From Dictyoglomus sp. NZ13-RE01 (GTDB lineage: Bacteria > Dictyoglomota > Dictyoglomia > Dictyoglomales > Dictyoglomaceae), in the NCBI GenBank assembly GCA_002878375.1, contig NIRF01000001.1:124001-188000 (forward strand): a DNA stretch of 64,000 nt. The letters are read 5' to 3'. Each line of letters opens with the position of its first letter. Position 1 is the first letter of the stretch. A program made the position numbers and the translations under genes. Below, one piece after another: positions 8,919 through 18,552 of this stretch. Under the pieces are notes generated by a model. The model saw only the letters and a list, made by a program, of their open reading frames with translations. It made no database searches and was not told where the DNA came from.

Positions 8919-11369
8919 ATGATGGACAAACTAACACAAAGAGCATATAGAGTACTCTTATTGGCACAAGAGGAGGCAAGAAGACTCAACTACTCTACAG
9001 TTGGGACTGAGCATATTCTATTAGGTCTTATTCGTGAAGAAGGGGGAGTTGCTGCCCAAGCCCTAATCAACTTGGGATTGGATCTTAATTACTTGAGGGC
9101 AGAAATTGAGCGTCTTATTGGTCGTGGAGATGGGACCTCCTATGGAGCACTTCCCTTTACTTCTCGAGCTAAAAAGGTCTTAGAATATGCTTCGGAGTCT
9201 GCTCAAGAACTTAATCATAATTACATAGGTACAGAACACTTATTGTTAGGACTATTAAAAGAGGGAGAGGGTGTTGCAGCTCATGTCTTGGAAGAGATGG
9301 GAGTAAGGCTTGAAGATGTAACTATTGAAATTTTAAAAATATTAGGTGAACCTATCGATCCAAGTAAACTAAGAAGTAGAGGATTAACCACACAAAGGAA
9401 GAGAAAACCAATTACTGCTACTTTAGATGAATTTGGTAGAGATTTAACTCAGCTTGCAAGACAAGGAAAGCTTGATCCCATAATTGGTAGAGAGAAGGAA
9501 TTGGAGAGAATTATTCAAATACTTAGCAGAAGAACCAAGAATAATCCTGTATTAGTAGGAGAGCCAGGAGTTGGTAAAACTGCTATTGTTGAAGGATTGG
9601 CACAAAAAATTGTTATGAATGAGGTACCTGAGGTTCTCATGAATAAGAGAATTGTTGCTATAGATATGGGAACAATAATTGCAGGTACTAAATATAGAGG
9701 AGAATTTGAGGAAAGAATGCAGAGAATAATAGAAGAAGTAAAGATGGCAAAGAATGTAATACTCTTTATTGATGAGATACATACCTTAGTTGGAGCAGGT
9801 GCTGCAGAAGGTGCAGTGGATGCAGCAAATATTTTAAAGCCATCTTTAGCTAAAGGTGAGATCCAGTTAATTGGAGCAACTACACCTACCGAATACAGAA
9901 AATATATTGAAAAAGATGGTGCATTAGAACGAAGATTCCAACCCGTAAGAGTAATGGAGCCAACTTACGAGGAGACTATTCAGATTTTGAAGGGGTTAAG
10001 AGAAAGGTATGAAAACTTCCATAGGGTAAAAATTCCTGATGAGACCATAGAGGAAGCAGTTAAACTTTCCGTTAGATATATTACAGATAGATTCTTACCT
10101 GACAAAGCTATTGATATTATAGACGAAGCATCAGCGAGAGTAAGGCTAATGAGGGTTAAAAACTCTGCCTTCAGCAATTTAGAGAAAGAATTGCAGAGAA
10201 TTAGAGAACAAAAAGAAATTGCAATTAAGAATCAAAATTATGAGCTTGCTGCAAGACTAAGGGATGATGAGAGAAAATTGGAGGAGTACATAAGAAATCT
10301 TGAAGATACATCTTCGGTGGAAGAAAGAGTTGTTACACCTGAAGATGTAGCTCAAGTTGTATCAATATGGACTGGAATTCCTGTGGCACAACTATTAATG
10401 GAGGAAAGAGAAAGACTGCTAAGGATGGAGGAAGAATTACATAAAAGAATTATATCTCAAGACGAGGCAGTAAAAGTTGTATCCAAAGCAATAAGAAGAT
10501 CAAGATCAGGGTTAAAAGATCCAAAGAGACCTATAGGAGCCTTTTTATTCTTAGGTCCTACTGGTGTTGGAAAGACTGAGCTTGCAAGAGCATTAGCAGA
10601 GTATCTCTTTGGAAATGAAAATGCCCTTATCAGACTTGATATGTCTGAATATATGGAAAGACATACAGTTTCAAGATTAATTGGAGCACCACCAGGCTAT
10701 GTGGGATATGAAGAAGGTGGTCAACTCACAGAAAAAGTACATAGAAGACCTTATTCTGTAGTTCTTTTTGATGAAATAGAAAAGGCTCATTCTGATATAT
10801 TCAATATACTATTACAGATTATGGATGATGGACAGCTTACAGACGGACAAGGAAGAAAAGTAGACTTTAAGAATACTATACTTATAATGACCTCTAATTT
10901 TGGAGCTGAGTACTTCAAGCAGGAATCTACACTAGGCTTTGCTTCTAAGGAAGATAGGGAAAAGTCCTTTGAAAATATTAAAAGCTTAATAATGAGTGAG
11001 ATAAAGAAATACTTCAGACCAGAATTTTTGAACAGATTAGATGAGATTGTATTCTTCCGTCCATTAACAAGAGACGATCTTAAGAAGATTGTAGAAATAT
11101 TATTAAAACCAGTTATAGAAAGATTAAAGGAGAAAAAGATCACATTAGAGGTTGACGATGAGGTCAAAGCCTTCCTGGTTGATAAAGGATATGACCCACT
11201 ATATGGTGCAAGACCACTTAAGAGAACTATTCAAGCCTATATTGAAGATCCATTAGCTGAATATATTTTAGAAGGAAGATTTAATGAGGGGGATGTTGTA
11301 AGAGCAGAGTTTGATAAAGAAAATAATAGAATAGAATTCAAGAAGGTGACCTTAGTAGCAAACAGATAA
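8919..11369 (+). CDS. clpC: AAA+ unfoldase ClpC
   Basis: 816-residue Hsp100 unfoldase that partners ClpP in protein quality control. Domains: two N-terminal Clp repeats (residues 1-145, each with GTEH(I/L)LLGL), first AAA+ module with Walker A GEPGVGKT and Walker B LFIDEIH, a short coiled middle domain with a UVR-like segment ([19 protein letters not shown], near 430-445), and second AAA+ module with GPTGVGKT and LFDEIEKAH. The N-domain glutamates that bind phospho-arginine in Bacillus appear kept ([20 protein letters not shown]). AAGGAGGTG lies eight bases before the ATG. Fourth gene of the pdxS-led operon. Confidence 0.97.
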   Translation: MMDKLTQRAYRVLLLAQEEARRLNYSTVGTEHILLGLIREEGGVAAQALINLGLDLNYLRAEIERLIGRGDGTSYGALPFTSRAKKVLEYASESAQELNHNYIGTEHLLLGLLKEGEGVAAHVLEEMGVRLEDVTIEILKILGEPIDPSKLRSRGLTTQRKRKPITATLDEFGRDLTQLARQGKLDPIIGREKELERIIQILSRRTKNNPVLVGEPGVGKTAIVEGLAQKIVMNEVPEVLMNKRIVAIDMGTIIAGTKYRGEFEERMQRIIEEVKMAKNVILFIDEIHTLVGAGAAEGAVDAANILKPSLAKGEIQLIGATTPTEYRKYIEKDGALERRFQPVRVMEPTYEETIQILKGLRERYENFHRVKIPDETIEEAVKLSVRYITDRFLPDKAIDIIDEASARVRLMRVKNSAFSNLEKELQRIREQKEIAIKNQNYELAARLRDDERKLEEYIRNLEDTSSVEERVVTPEDVAQVVSIWTGIPVAQLLMEERERLLRMEEELHKRIISQDEAVKVVSKAIRRSRSGLKDPKRPIGAFLFLGPTGVGKTELARALAEYLFGNENALIRLDMSEYMERHTVSRLIGAPPGYVGYEEGGQLTEKVHRRPYSVVLFDEIEKAHSDIFNILLQIMDDGQLTDGQGRKVDFKNTILIMTSNFGAEYFKQESTLGFASKEDREKSFENIKSLIMSEIKKYFRPEFLNRLDEIVFFRPLTRDDLKKIVEILLKPVIERLKEKKITLEVDDEVKAFLVDKGYDPLYGARPLKRTIQAYIEDPLAEYILEGRFNEGDVVRAEFDKENNRIEFKKVTLVANR

Positions 11370-11382
11370 TGCTTGAAATTTA

Positions 11383-12735
11383 ATGACAAAGCTAAAGGTA
11401 AAGTATGTATGTCAGGTTTGCGGTTACGAATCAATAGGATGGTTTGGAAAATGTCCTAACTGTGGTACTTTTGGCTCATTAGTAGAAGTAAAGGAAGAGC
11501 CATCACAAAGAAAAGAAACAAGACTTGAAGCTAAAACATATTATTTAAAGGATGTAGACTTAGCTGAGACTAAAAGAATAATAAGTAATTTTAAAGAATT
11601 TGATGATTTATTAGGAGGGGGTATTGTTCCTGGTTCTCTCTTACTCCTTGCAGGTGAGCCTGGTATTGGAAAATCTACTTTATTACTTCAGCTTGCGTTT
11701 TCTTTACAAGAAAATGGTTACAATGTTCTTTATGTATCAGGTGAAGAATCTTTATCTCAGATAAAATACAGAGCGGAAAGAATTTCATCTAAAATACCTC
11801 CTGTAAAATTTTTGGCTGAAAATAATTTAGAACTAATATTAGATATACTAAATAGAGAGAATTTTTCATTGGTTATTATTGACTCAATACAAACTATTTA
11901 TTCTGATGAATTCCCTACATCTCCTGGTAGTGTTGTACAAATTAGAGAATGTACTTCAAGATTAATGAGAGTTGCAAAGAAAAAAAATACTGCTCTTTTT
12001 CTAATTGGGCATATTACAAAAGAAGGAGATATTGCAGGTCCAAAATTATTAGAACATTTAGTGGATGTGGTTTTGTATTTAGAAGGGGAAAGATATCAAG
12101 AGCTAAGAATACTAAGAGCTATTAAAAATAGATTTGGACCCACAAATGATCTTGCCCTATATGAGATGAGAAACGATGGTCTTGTGGAAGTTTCTAATGT
12201 ATCTAAGAAATTATTAGAAGGAAGAAATAAAAACATATCAGGTTCTTTAGTGGTTCCTGTGATTGAAGGGACAAAGTCTATCTTGGTAGAGATACAATCA
12301 TTAATAAGTAGAAGTAATACTACATTTCCACGTAGGCTTAGCATAGGTGTAGATATAAATAAACTGGCGATGATAATAGCAATTCTTGAGAAAAAACTAA
12401 ATTTAAAACTTTTTGATAAGGATGTATTTTTTAATGTAATTGGAGGAATAAAAATTAATGAACCTGCAATCGATTTAGGTATTGCATTTTCTTTAATTTC
12501 TTCATATTATGATAATGTATTTCCAGAAGATACTGTAGTTTTTGGGGAGGTTGGCTTAGGGGGAGAGGTGCGATCAGTAAGTAATATTGAAAAAAGAATA
12601 AAAGAAGCCCACAAACTTGGCTTTAAAAAGGTAATACTACCAAGAACAGAAAGTATTTCAAAGTTTAAAGATATCATGTTATTTCCTATTTCAAGCATTG
12701 AAGAGGGGGCAAAAATAGTTTGGGGGAGAGAATAA
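11383..12735 (+). CDS. radA: DNA repair protein RadA
   Basis: 450-residue RecA-like branch-migration ATPase. It has a four-cysteine zinc finger (CQVCG...CPNCG, residues 9-28), a RecA core with Walker A GEPGIGKST near residue 90, the RadA signature KNRFG near 248, and a C-terminal Lon-protease-like domain (GVDINKLAMIIAILEKK onward). The ATG at 11383 is 13 bases after the clpC stop, so translation is probably coupled. Same neighbours as in Bacillus. Confidence 0.97.
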   Translation: MTKLKVKYVCQVCGYESIGWFGKCPNCGTFGSLVEVKEEPSQRKETRLEAKTYYLKDVDLAETKRIISNFKEFDDLLGGGIVPGSLLLLAGEPGIGKSTLLLQLAFSLQENGYNVLYVSGEESLSQIKYRAERISSKIPPVKFLAENNLELILDILNRENFSLVIIDSIQTIYSDEFPTSPGSVVQIRECTSRLMRVAKKKNTALFLIGHITKEGDIAGPKLLEHLVDVVLYLEGERYQELRILRAIKNRFGPTNDLALYEMRNDGLVEVSNVSKKLLEGRNKNISGSLVVPVIEGTKSILVEIQSLISRSNTTFPRRLSIGVDINKLAMIIAILEKKLNLKLFDKDVFFNVIGGIKINEPAIDLGIAFSLISSYYDNVFPEDTVVFGEVGLGGEVRSVSNIEKRIKEAHKLGFKKVILPRTESISKFKDIMLFPISSIEEGAKIVWGRE

Positions 12736-13784
12736 TGGAACTTAAAAAATTTGCTATTAATGCTATTAAAACTGTTGCCCCTGGAACTCTATTAAGAGAG
12801 GCTTTAGAGCAAATTTTAAAAGCTAAAACTGGAGCGTTAATTGTTATTGGGGACCTTGATAAGATCAAACCTTTAATGAATGGGGGCTTTCCCTTAGATA
12901 TTGATTTTACTCCAAATAAATTATATGAGCTTTCAAAAATGGATGGAGCTATTATTTTAAGTAAGGATTGCAAAAAAATTCTTTTTGCAAATGTAATACT
13001 TCTTCCTGACTCAAATATACCATCCCAGGAAACAGGCGCGAGGCACGCAACTGCGGAAAGAGTTGCAAGACAGACTGGTCAACTGGTTATTAGTGTATCC
13101 CAAAGAAAGGATACAATAACCCTATACCAAAACGACTGGAAATATAGATTAAGAGATGTTGAAGAAATTTTAGCAAAATCAACTCAGGCATTACAAACCT
13201 TAGAAAGATATAGGAATATATTTGATAACCTTCAACAAAGATTAAATACCTTGGAGTTAGAAAATCAAGTTACTATTTCAGAGGTACTTTTCTATTTACA
13301 TAGAATCGGAATGCTTATCGCTATTGGAAAAGAAGTAGAAACTTATCTTTTAGAACTGGGAAATGAGGGTAGATTGATAGAATTACAATTGGAGACTCTA
13401 CTAGCTGGAGTATATGAAGAGGGGCTTCTTGTGGTAAAGGATTATGCAAAGAAAGACGATTATGAGTCTATATACGAAAATCTTATAAATAATTTTAAGG
13501 GAGATTTTCAAACCTTCTCCATAGTGGCAGGAGAAAATTTGGGATATTCCAAAGAGGATATAAATTTGAATATTACTATTATTCCTCGAGGATATAGATT
13601 ACTTAGTAGATTATCATTTATACCTGCTAATGTTATGGATAATATTATCAAACATTTTGGAAATCTTCCCAAGATACTTGAGAGTAGTTTAGAGGATCTC
13701 GATAGTATCGAGGGTATTGGGGAGGTGAGAGCAAAAAGAATCAAAGAGGGACTTCTAAGACTTCAAAAATCAGTAATTCTCTAA
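12735..13784 (+). CDS. disA: DNA integrity scanning protein DisA (diadenylate cyclase)
   Basis: 349-residue protein combining an N-terminal DAC domain (residues 1-145), a helical linker and a C-terminal helix-hairpin-helix DNA-binding region (SIEGIGEVRAKRIKEG). Active DisA makes c-di-AMP from two ATP and signals DNA damage. The DGA motif is intact (MDGAIIL). The second motif, normally RHR in GTRHRTAER, reads RHA in GARHATAER, so a phosphate-binding Arg is missing; activity is uncertain. I chose the ATG overlapping the radA stop by one base (TAATG), with GGGGGAGAG upstream, rather than the TTG at 12720. Confidence 0.95.
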   Translation: MELKKFAINAIKTVAPGTLLREALEQILKAKTGALIVIGDLDKIKPLMNGGFPLDIDFTPNKLYELSKMDGAIILSKDCKKILFANVILLPDSNIPSQETGARHATAERVARQTGQLVISVSQRKDTITLYQNDWKYRLRDVEEILAKSTQALQTLERYRNIFDNLQQRLNTLELENQVTISEVLFYLHRIGMLIAIGKEVETYLLELGNEGRLIELQLETLLAGVYEEGLLVVKDYAKKDDYESIYENLINNFKGDFQTFSIVAGENLGYSKEDINLNITIIPRGYRLLSRLSFIPANVMDNIIKHFGNLPKILESSLEDLDSIEGIGEVRAKRIKEGLLRLQKSVIL

Positions 13785-13822
13785 TTATTTATTTCTAAAG
13801 TTATTTGGAGGAATGATTTTTT

Positions 13823-14626
13823 ATGAAAAAGGAATTAAAGTTATTATTGGCAACTAATGTGGTTCCATTTATTGGTTTGATTTTTATAGTAATATGGCTA
13901 ATTTTGGGTGGAAATAAACAAATTTCACTGTTTTTATTGATTTTTTTCTCACTTTTTTTCTTGATTGGCTTTTATTATTTTTATATAAGAAGAAGACTTT
14001 TTTCAGACATTTTTAATTTCCCAGCAGTAAAGATATTAGATACAAGCGTCATTATAGATGGAAGAATTGTAGATATATTAAGAACAAATTTTATAGAGGG
14101 AAAAATAGTTATACCTCGTTTTGTACTTAAAGAATTACAAATGTTAGCAGACTCTTCAGAATCTCTAAAAAAGAATAGAGGAAGGTATGGATTAGACAAT
14201 TTGTCCAAAATAAGAAAGGATTTAGGAGAGCAAGTAGTAATAGTTGAAAAAGATTTTCCAAATGTTCATAGTGTAGATTCTAAACTAATTAAATTAGCAA
14301 AATTTCTTAATGGAAAGATAGTAACTAACGATTATGGTTTAAATAAATTAGCCAAAATCGAAGGAGTAACAGTCTTAAATATAAATGAACTTGCAAATGC
14401 CCTAAAACCTATCTATCTACCAGGAGAAGAAATCCAGCTGAATATTATTAAGGAAGGGAAAGAAATAGGTCAAGGAGTAGGTTATCTTGAAGATGGTACT
14501 ATGGTAGTTGTTGAAAATGGAAGGAAATATATAGGTTCAAATGTGAAAGTCACAGTTACAAGTGTGTTTCAAACAGCAGCTGGAAGGATTATTTTTGGAA
14601 GAGTTAGGGAGGAGAAAAAGGTTTAA
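13823..14626 (+). CDS. yacL: Membrane-anchored PIN-TRAM protein (YacL family)
   Basis: 267 residues: two N-terminal membrane helices (residues 10-55), a PIN nuclease domain (about 68-195) with acidic residues in LDTSVIIDGR, VLKEL, VDSKL and TNDYGLNK, and a C-terminal TRAM domain (about 205-262). Shorter than Bacillus YacL (about 366 residues, four helices) because the membrane part is reduced. Probably a membrane-tethered ribonuclease; the substrate is unknown. GGAGG lies nine bases before the ATG. The position after disA matches Firmicutes. Confidence 0.93.
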   Translation: MKKELKLLLATNVVPFIGLIFIVIWLILGGNKQISLFLLIFFSLFFLIGFYYFYIRRRLFSDIFNFPAVKILDTSVIIDGRIVDILRTNFIEGKIVIPRFVLKELQMLADSSESLKKNRGRYGLDNLSKIRKDLGEQVVIVEKDFPNVHSVDSKLIKLAKFLNGKIVTNDYGLNKLAKIEGVTVLNINELANALKPIYLPGEEIQLNIIKEGKEIGQGVGYLEDGTMVVVENGRKYIGSNVKVTVTSVFQTAAGRIIFGRVREEKKV

Positions 14627-15318
14627 TGAAAATTATCGGAATTTTACTTGCTGGCGGAAAGGGTAGGAGATTTGGAAATGAGGATAAACTGTTACAAGAA
14701 ATAGATGGGAAACCTGTAATATACTATTCTTTACTTGTTTTGGAAAAAACAGATGGAATTGACGAGGTATTATTAGTTAGTGATGATAAGAAAATAAATA
14801 TTCTAAAAGATCTTGTAAGGGATTGGGATTTAAGGAAGGTTAAGGATGTAATAGAGGGAGGAAAAGAAAGACAAGATTCTGTTTTTAATGCGATAAATTC
14901 CATATCTCAATGCGATTATGTTTTGATTCATGATGGGGCGCGTCCATTTATATCTGTAAGCCTTGTAGAGAAAATTATAAAAGAAGGTATAGAAAAAAAA
15001 GCAGTTATAACTGCAGTTCCAGTAAAGGATACTATAAAATTAGTTGGAAGTGATAAAAGAGTAGAGAGTACATTGCCGAGAGAAAAACTTTGGCAGATAC
15101 AAACTCCTCAATTTTTTGAGTTTTCTATTATTAAGGCTGCCCATGAGAATGCTAAAAAAGATAACTTTTATGGCACCGATGATGCGGTATTAGTAGAAAG
15201 ATTGGGTATACCTGTTTATATAATAGAAGGAGAACAATGGAATATTAAAATTACTACAAAAGAGGATTTGGAGTTAGCAAAATGCATAATAAAGAAAAGA
15301 TATACAGAGTTGGCATAG
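14626..15318 (+). CDS. ispD: 2-C-methyl-D-erythritol 4-phosphate cytidylyltransferase
   Basis: 230-residue IspD, third enzyme of the MEP isoprenoid pathway, which joins MEP to CMP. The nucleotide loop LLAGGKGRRFG with a following Lys (DKLL), IHDGARPF near residue 105, AVPVKDTIK and TPQFF are all present. Its ATG overlaps the yacL stop by one base, and its last 37 bases overlap ispF in another frame. Confidence 0.97.
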   Translation: MKIIGILLAGGKGRRFGNEDKLLQEIDGKPVIYYSLLVLEKTDGIDEVLLVSDDKKINILKDLVRDWDLRKVKDVIEGGKERQDSVFNAINSISQCDYVLIHDGARPFISVSLVEKIIKEGIEKKAVITAVPVKDTIKLVGSDKRVESTLPREKLWQIQTPQFFEFSIIKAAHENAKKDNFYGTDDAVLVERLGIPVYIIEGEQWNIKITTKEDLELAKCIIKKRYTELA

Positions 15319-15791
15319 GTTATGATATTCATCCCTTCTGTGAAGGGAGAAAACTATTTTTAGGTGGTATTGAAATTCCCTTTCATAAAGGACTAAAAGG
15401 GCACTCGGATGGAGATGTATTAATCCATTCAATAATGGATGCATTATTAGGAGCCATGGGGCTTCCTGATATCGGTTTTTTCTTCCCCAATACTGAGCCA
15501 AAATATGAGAATATAAGAAGTACAGAACTTTTAAAGGTAATAAGGCAAAAAATAAAAGAAGGTAATTTTTACATAGAGAATATTGATTCTATGATTATCG
15601 CAGAAGAACCCAAAATTATGCCCCATAGAGAAAATATAATAAGAAACTTAGCAGATCTTTTAGAAGTTCCTAATTCAACAATTAATATAAAGGCTACTAC
15701 TAATGAAGGATTAGGAGTTATTGGTAAGGGAGAGGGAATTGCAGTTTTTTCAATAGCATTATTATCAAAGGAGAAGAATAATGGAGAATAA
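15282..15791 (+). CDS. ispF: 2-C-methyl-D-erythritol 2,4-cyclodiphosphate synthase
   Basis: 169-residue IspF, the MEP-pathway cyclase. Metal ligands are seen in GYDIHPF (Asp, His) and HSDGDVLIHSIMDALLGA. The FFPNTEP loop and the C-terminal TTNEGLGVIGKGEGI motif are intact. It begins 37 bases inside ispD in a different frame, a compact variant of the IspDF fusion found elsewhere, and overlaps the rlmB start by 11 bases. Confidence 0.97.
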   Translation: MHNKEKIYRVGIGYDIHPFCEGRKLFLGGIEIPFHKGLKGHSDGDVLIHSIMDALLGAMGLPDIGFFFPNTEPKYENIRSTELLKVIRQKIKEGNFYIENIDSMIIAEEPKIMPHRENIIRNLADLLEVPNSTINIKATTNEGLGVIGKGEGIAVFSIALLSKEKNNGE

Positions 15792-16500
15792 AATTTATGG
15801 GAAAAATCCTGTTTTAGAGGCTTTGAATAGCGATATTAGTTTTAATAAAATATTAATTGCAAAGGATATACACAAAGACAAAAAAATAAGTAAGATCATT
15901 TCCTTAGCAAAGGAAAAGGGAATAGTGTTAAGATTTGTAGATAAGAAAATTATTGATGATGAAGTAAAAGACAATACCCAAGGGGTTTTAGGTTATATAT
16001 CTGAGATAAAATATTACGAATGGGACGAAATAGAAAATGTTATAGATAAAAAGAAAGATTTTATAGTTATATTAGATCATGTTCAGGATCCGCATAATCT
16101 GGGATCAGCTATTAGAACTTGTGAGTTTGGAGGAGCAAAAGCAGTAGTAATTCCTAAGGATAGAGCTTCTCAGGTAACTTCTACAGTTTATAAGACTTCA
16201 TCAGGTGCAGTGAGTTATATTCCAATAGTGAGGGCCACGAATATTAATCAATTTATTAGAAAATTAAAAGAGAGTGGATGGTATATTGTGGGGGCAGATT
16301 TAGATACTGATAATCTATATAGTGAAGTAGATTATAAGTTCCCACTTGCTTTAGTTATTGGAGGAGAAGAAGGTTTGCATAGATTAGTCAGAGAAAGTTG
16401 CGATATTTTAGTTAAAATTCCTAAGTTTGGTAAAGTTGAGTCTCTTAATCTTTCTGTTGCATTAGGTATATTAATATACAAAATTAGAGAAAAAATATGA
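15781..16500 (+). CDS. rlmB: 23S rRNA (guanosine-2'-O-)-methyltransferase RlmB family
   Basis: 239-residue SPOUT methyltransferase of the TrmH/RlmB group. The N-terminal substrate domain begins YGKNPVLEAL. The trefoil-knot motifs are LDHVQDPHNLGSAIRT (motif 1, with catalytic Asn and Arg), VIGGEEGLHRLV (motif 2) and VESLNLSVALGILIY (motif 3). RlmB modifies G2251 in 23S rRNA in E. coli; the exact target here is inferred. It follows ispF with an 11-base overlap. Confidence 0.92.
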   Translation: MENKIYGKNPVLEALNSDISFNKILIAKDIHKDKKISKIISLAKEKGIVLRFVDKKIIDDEVKDNTQGVLGYISEIKYYEWDEIENVIDKKKDFIVILDHVQDPHNLGSAIRTCEFGGAKAVVIPKDRASQVTSTVYKTSSGAVSYIPIVRATNINQFIRKLKESGWYIVGADLDTDNLYSEVDYKFPLALVIGGEEGLHRLVRESCDILVKIPKFGKVESLNLSVALGILIYKIREKI

Positions 16501-17387
16501 AGGATGAATTAAAGGATTTCCTATTTTACTTAAAATATGAAAGAGGACTTTCCGAAAATACCTTTCTTTCTTACAAGAAAGATCTGGAGGATTTTATAAA
16601 TTTTCTTTCTAAGAATAATATTTCTATAAATGAGCTTAATAAAAAGATATGGCAAGAGTACTTATCTCTGTTGCATGCAAATTATACACCCCGTTCCATA
16701 TCAAGAAAAATTTCAGCTATCAGATCATTTTTTAAATTTCTTGTTAGAGAGGGATATCTTAAGAAGAATTTTGCAAATTTTATCTCTACTCCAAGAATTC
16801 CTCAATATTTACCCGAATACTTAGATGAAAATGAGGTGTCAAACTTCTTAGATATTCCCTCAACTTTATCACCTCTTGGGAAGAGAAATCAAGCTATTTT
16901 GGAGACCTTATATGCAACAGGAATGAGAGTTTCTGAGCTTGTAAATCTAAATATTGAAGATATAGATTTAGAAAAAGGATTAGTTAAGTGTTTTGGAAAA
17001 GGTGGAAAGGAAAGAATAATACCCTTAGGAGATTATGCAAAAGAAAGTATCCAAAGATATTTAGAAATAAGACATACTTTTAAACCTAAAGAAAAAGAGA
17101 GGGCACTATTTCTCAATAAAAAAGGAGAAAGAATAACAAGACAGGGAGTATGGTTAATAGTTAAAACTTATTCCCAAATTTTAAATCTGCCGAAGAAGGT
17201 CTCTCCTCATACCTTTAGACATACTTTTGCTACCCATTTGTTATCTCATGGAGTAGATATAAGAATTGTGCAAGAATTATTAGGTCATGCCAGTATATCC
17301 ACTACTCAAATTTATACACATATTACATCTAAAAGGCTTCATGAGATATATAAAAATTCTCATCCATTATTAAGGAGGAGCCAATGA
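16497..17387 (+). CDS. xerD: Tyrosine recombinase XerC/XerD
   Basis: 296-residue recombinase of the normal Xer size. The N-terminal SAM-like core-binding domain (1-85) contains [13 protein letters not shown]. Catalytic residues: Arg in ATGMRVSEL, Lys in [10 protein letters not shown], HxxR in SPHTFRHTF, His in LLGHASIS and Tyr in TQIYTHI. It most likely resolves chromosome dimers at dif. It sits in a housekeeping operon with four-base overlaps on both sides and no mobile-element hallmarks, which argues against a phage integrase. Confidence 0.93.
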   Translation: MKDELKDFLFYLKYERGLSENTFLSYKKDLEDFINFLSKNNISINELNKKIWQEYLSLLHANYTPRSISRKISAIRSFFKFLVREGYLKKNFANFISTPRIPQYLPEYLDENEVSNFLDIPSTLSPLGKRNQAILETLYATGMRVSELVNLNIEDIDLEKGLVKCFGKGGKERIIPLGDYAKESIQRYLEIRHTFKPKEKERALFLNKKGERITRQGVWLIVKTYSQILNLPKKVSPHTFRHTFATHLLSHGVDIRIVQELLGHASISTTQIYTHITSKRLHEIYKNSHPLLRRSQ

Positions 17388-18547
17388 GAGTTTTATTAAT
17401 AGTATTAGATGGTGTTGGAATTGGTGAGTTACCTGATGCGTATAAATACCATGACGAAGGAAGTAATACTTTAGCTAATACCGCAAAGGCAGTTGGTGGT
17501 TTAAAACTGCCAAATCTTGAAAAGATGGGACTTGGAAATATTCATCCAATCCTCGGTGTAAATCCAATTAGTGAACCTACATCCTATTACGGAAAAATGG
17601 CGGAAAAATCTCCGGGAAAAGATACCACTACTGGACATTGGGAGATTTCAGGAATAATTTTAGATAAGCCATTCCCTGTATATCCAAATGGATTTCCAAG
17701 GGAAATTATTGAAGAGTTCGAAAAGAGAATAGGTAGAAAAACATTAGGTAATATACCTGCCTCTGGCACTGAAATAATACAAAAATTGGGAGAGGAACAT
17801 ATCAAAACTGGCTATCCAATTGTATACACCTCTGCTGATAGTGTTTTTCAAATAGCTTGTCATGAAGAAGTTGTTCCTGTAGAAGAGCTGTACAGAATGT
17901 GTGAAATTGCAAGAGAAATTCTTCAGGGGGAGCATGCAGTGGCGAGAGTAATTGCAAGACCCTTTTTAGGAGAAAAGGGGAATTTTTATAGAACACCAAG
18001 AAGAAAGGATTTTTCTTTACCTCCTCCAAGAAAGACCCTTCTTGATTATCTAAAAGATAATGGTAATAATGTAGTTGGAATTGGAAAAATAGAAGATATA
18101 TTTGCAGGAAGAGGGATAACATATAGCATGCATCAGGATAATAATAAAGAAGGTATGGAAAATATCTTGAAGGCTTTAGATTTATTTGATGAGGGTTTAA
18201 TATTTGCAAACTTGGTGGATTTTGACATGTTATATGGTCATAGAAATAATCCAGAAGGTTTTGCAAAAGCATTAACTGAGTTTGATGAATTTTTACCTCT
18301 TCTTTTTACAAAATTAAATGAAAAGGATATATTGGTCATTACTGCAGATCATGGGAATGATCCCACTACACCAAGCACAGATCACTCTCGGGAATACGTA
18401 CCTTTGCTAATTTACTCAAAGTCTTTCAAAAATGCAAGATCCCTTGGAGTTATACCAACCTTTGCATGTCTTGGGAAAACAATAGCTGAAATTTTTGGGG
18501 TTGATAATGAACTTGATGGTGAAAGTTTTTCAAAGGAGCTGAGGTGA
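17384..18547 (+). CDS. deoB: Phosphopentomutase
   Basis: 387-residue DeoB of the alkaline-phosphatase superfamily, converting (deoxy)ribose 1-phosphate to 5-phosphate. Metal and phospho-acceptor motifs include [11 protein letters not shown] (N-terminus), [11 protein letters not shown] (catalytic Thr near residue 85), [11 protein letters not shown] and [18 protein letters not shown]. It overlaps xerD by four bases. It works with the nucleoside phosphorylase encoded next to feed nucleoside pentose into the pentose phosphate pathway. Confidence 0.97.
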   Translation: MRVLLIVLDGVGIGELPDAYKYHDEGSNTLANTAKAVGGLKLPNLEKMGLGNIHPILGVNPISEPTSYYGKMAEKSPGKDTTTGHWEISGIILDKPFPVYPNGFPREIIEEFEKRIGRKTLGNIPASGTEIIQKLGEEHIKTGYPIVYTSADSVFQIACHEEVVPVEELYRMCEIAREILQGEHAVARVIARPFLGEKGNFYRTPRRKDFSLPPPRKTLLDYLKDNGNNVVGIGKIEDIFAGRGITYSMHQDNNKEGMENILKALDLFDEGLIFANLVDFDMLYGHRNNPEGFAKALTEFDEFLPLLFTKLNEKDILVITADHGNDPTTPSTDHSREYVPLLIYSKSFKNARSLGVIPTFACLGKTIAEIFGVDNELDGESFSKELR

Positions 18548-18552
18548 TAAAG

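Noticed and set aside
9552-9782. Reverse-strand frames inside clpC and other long genes
   Set aside because: They have no ribosome sites, low-complexity composition, and lie fully under strongly supported genes.
16497-17387. Tyrosine recombinase as a sign of an integrated element
   Set aside because: Length, motifs and four-base overlaps with housekeeping genes on both sides fit a resident Xer recombinase; there are no attachment repeats or phage genes.
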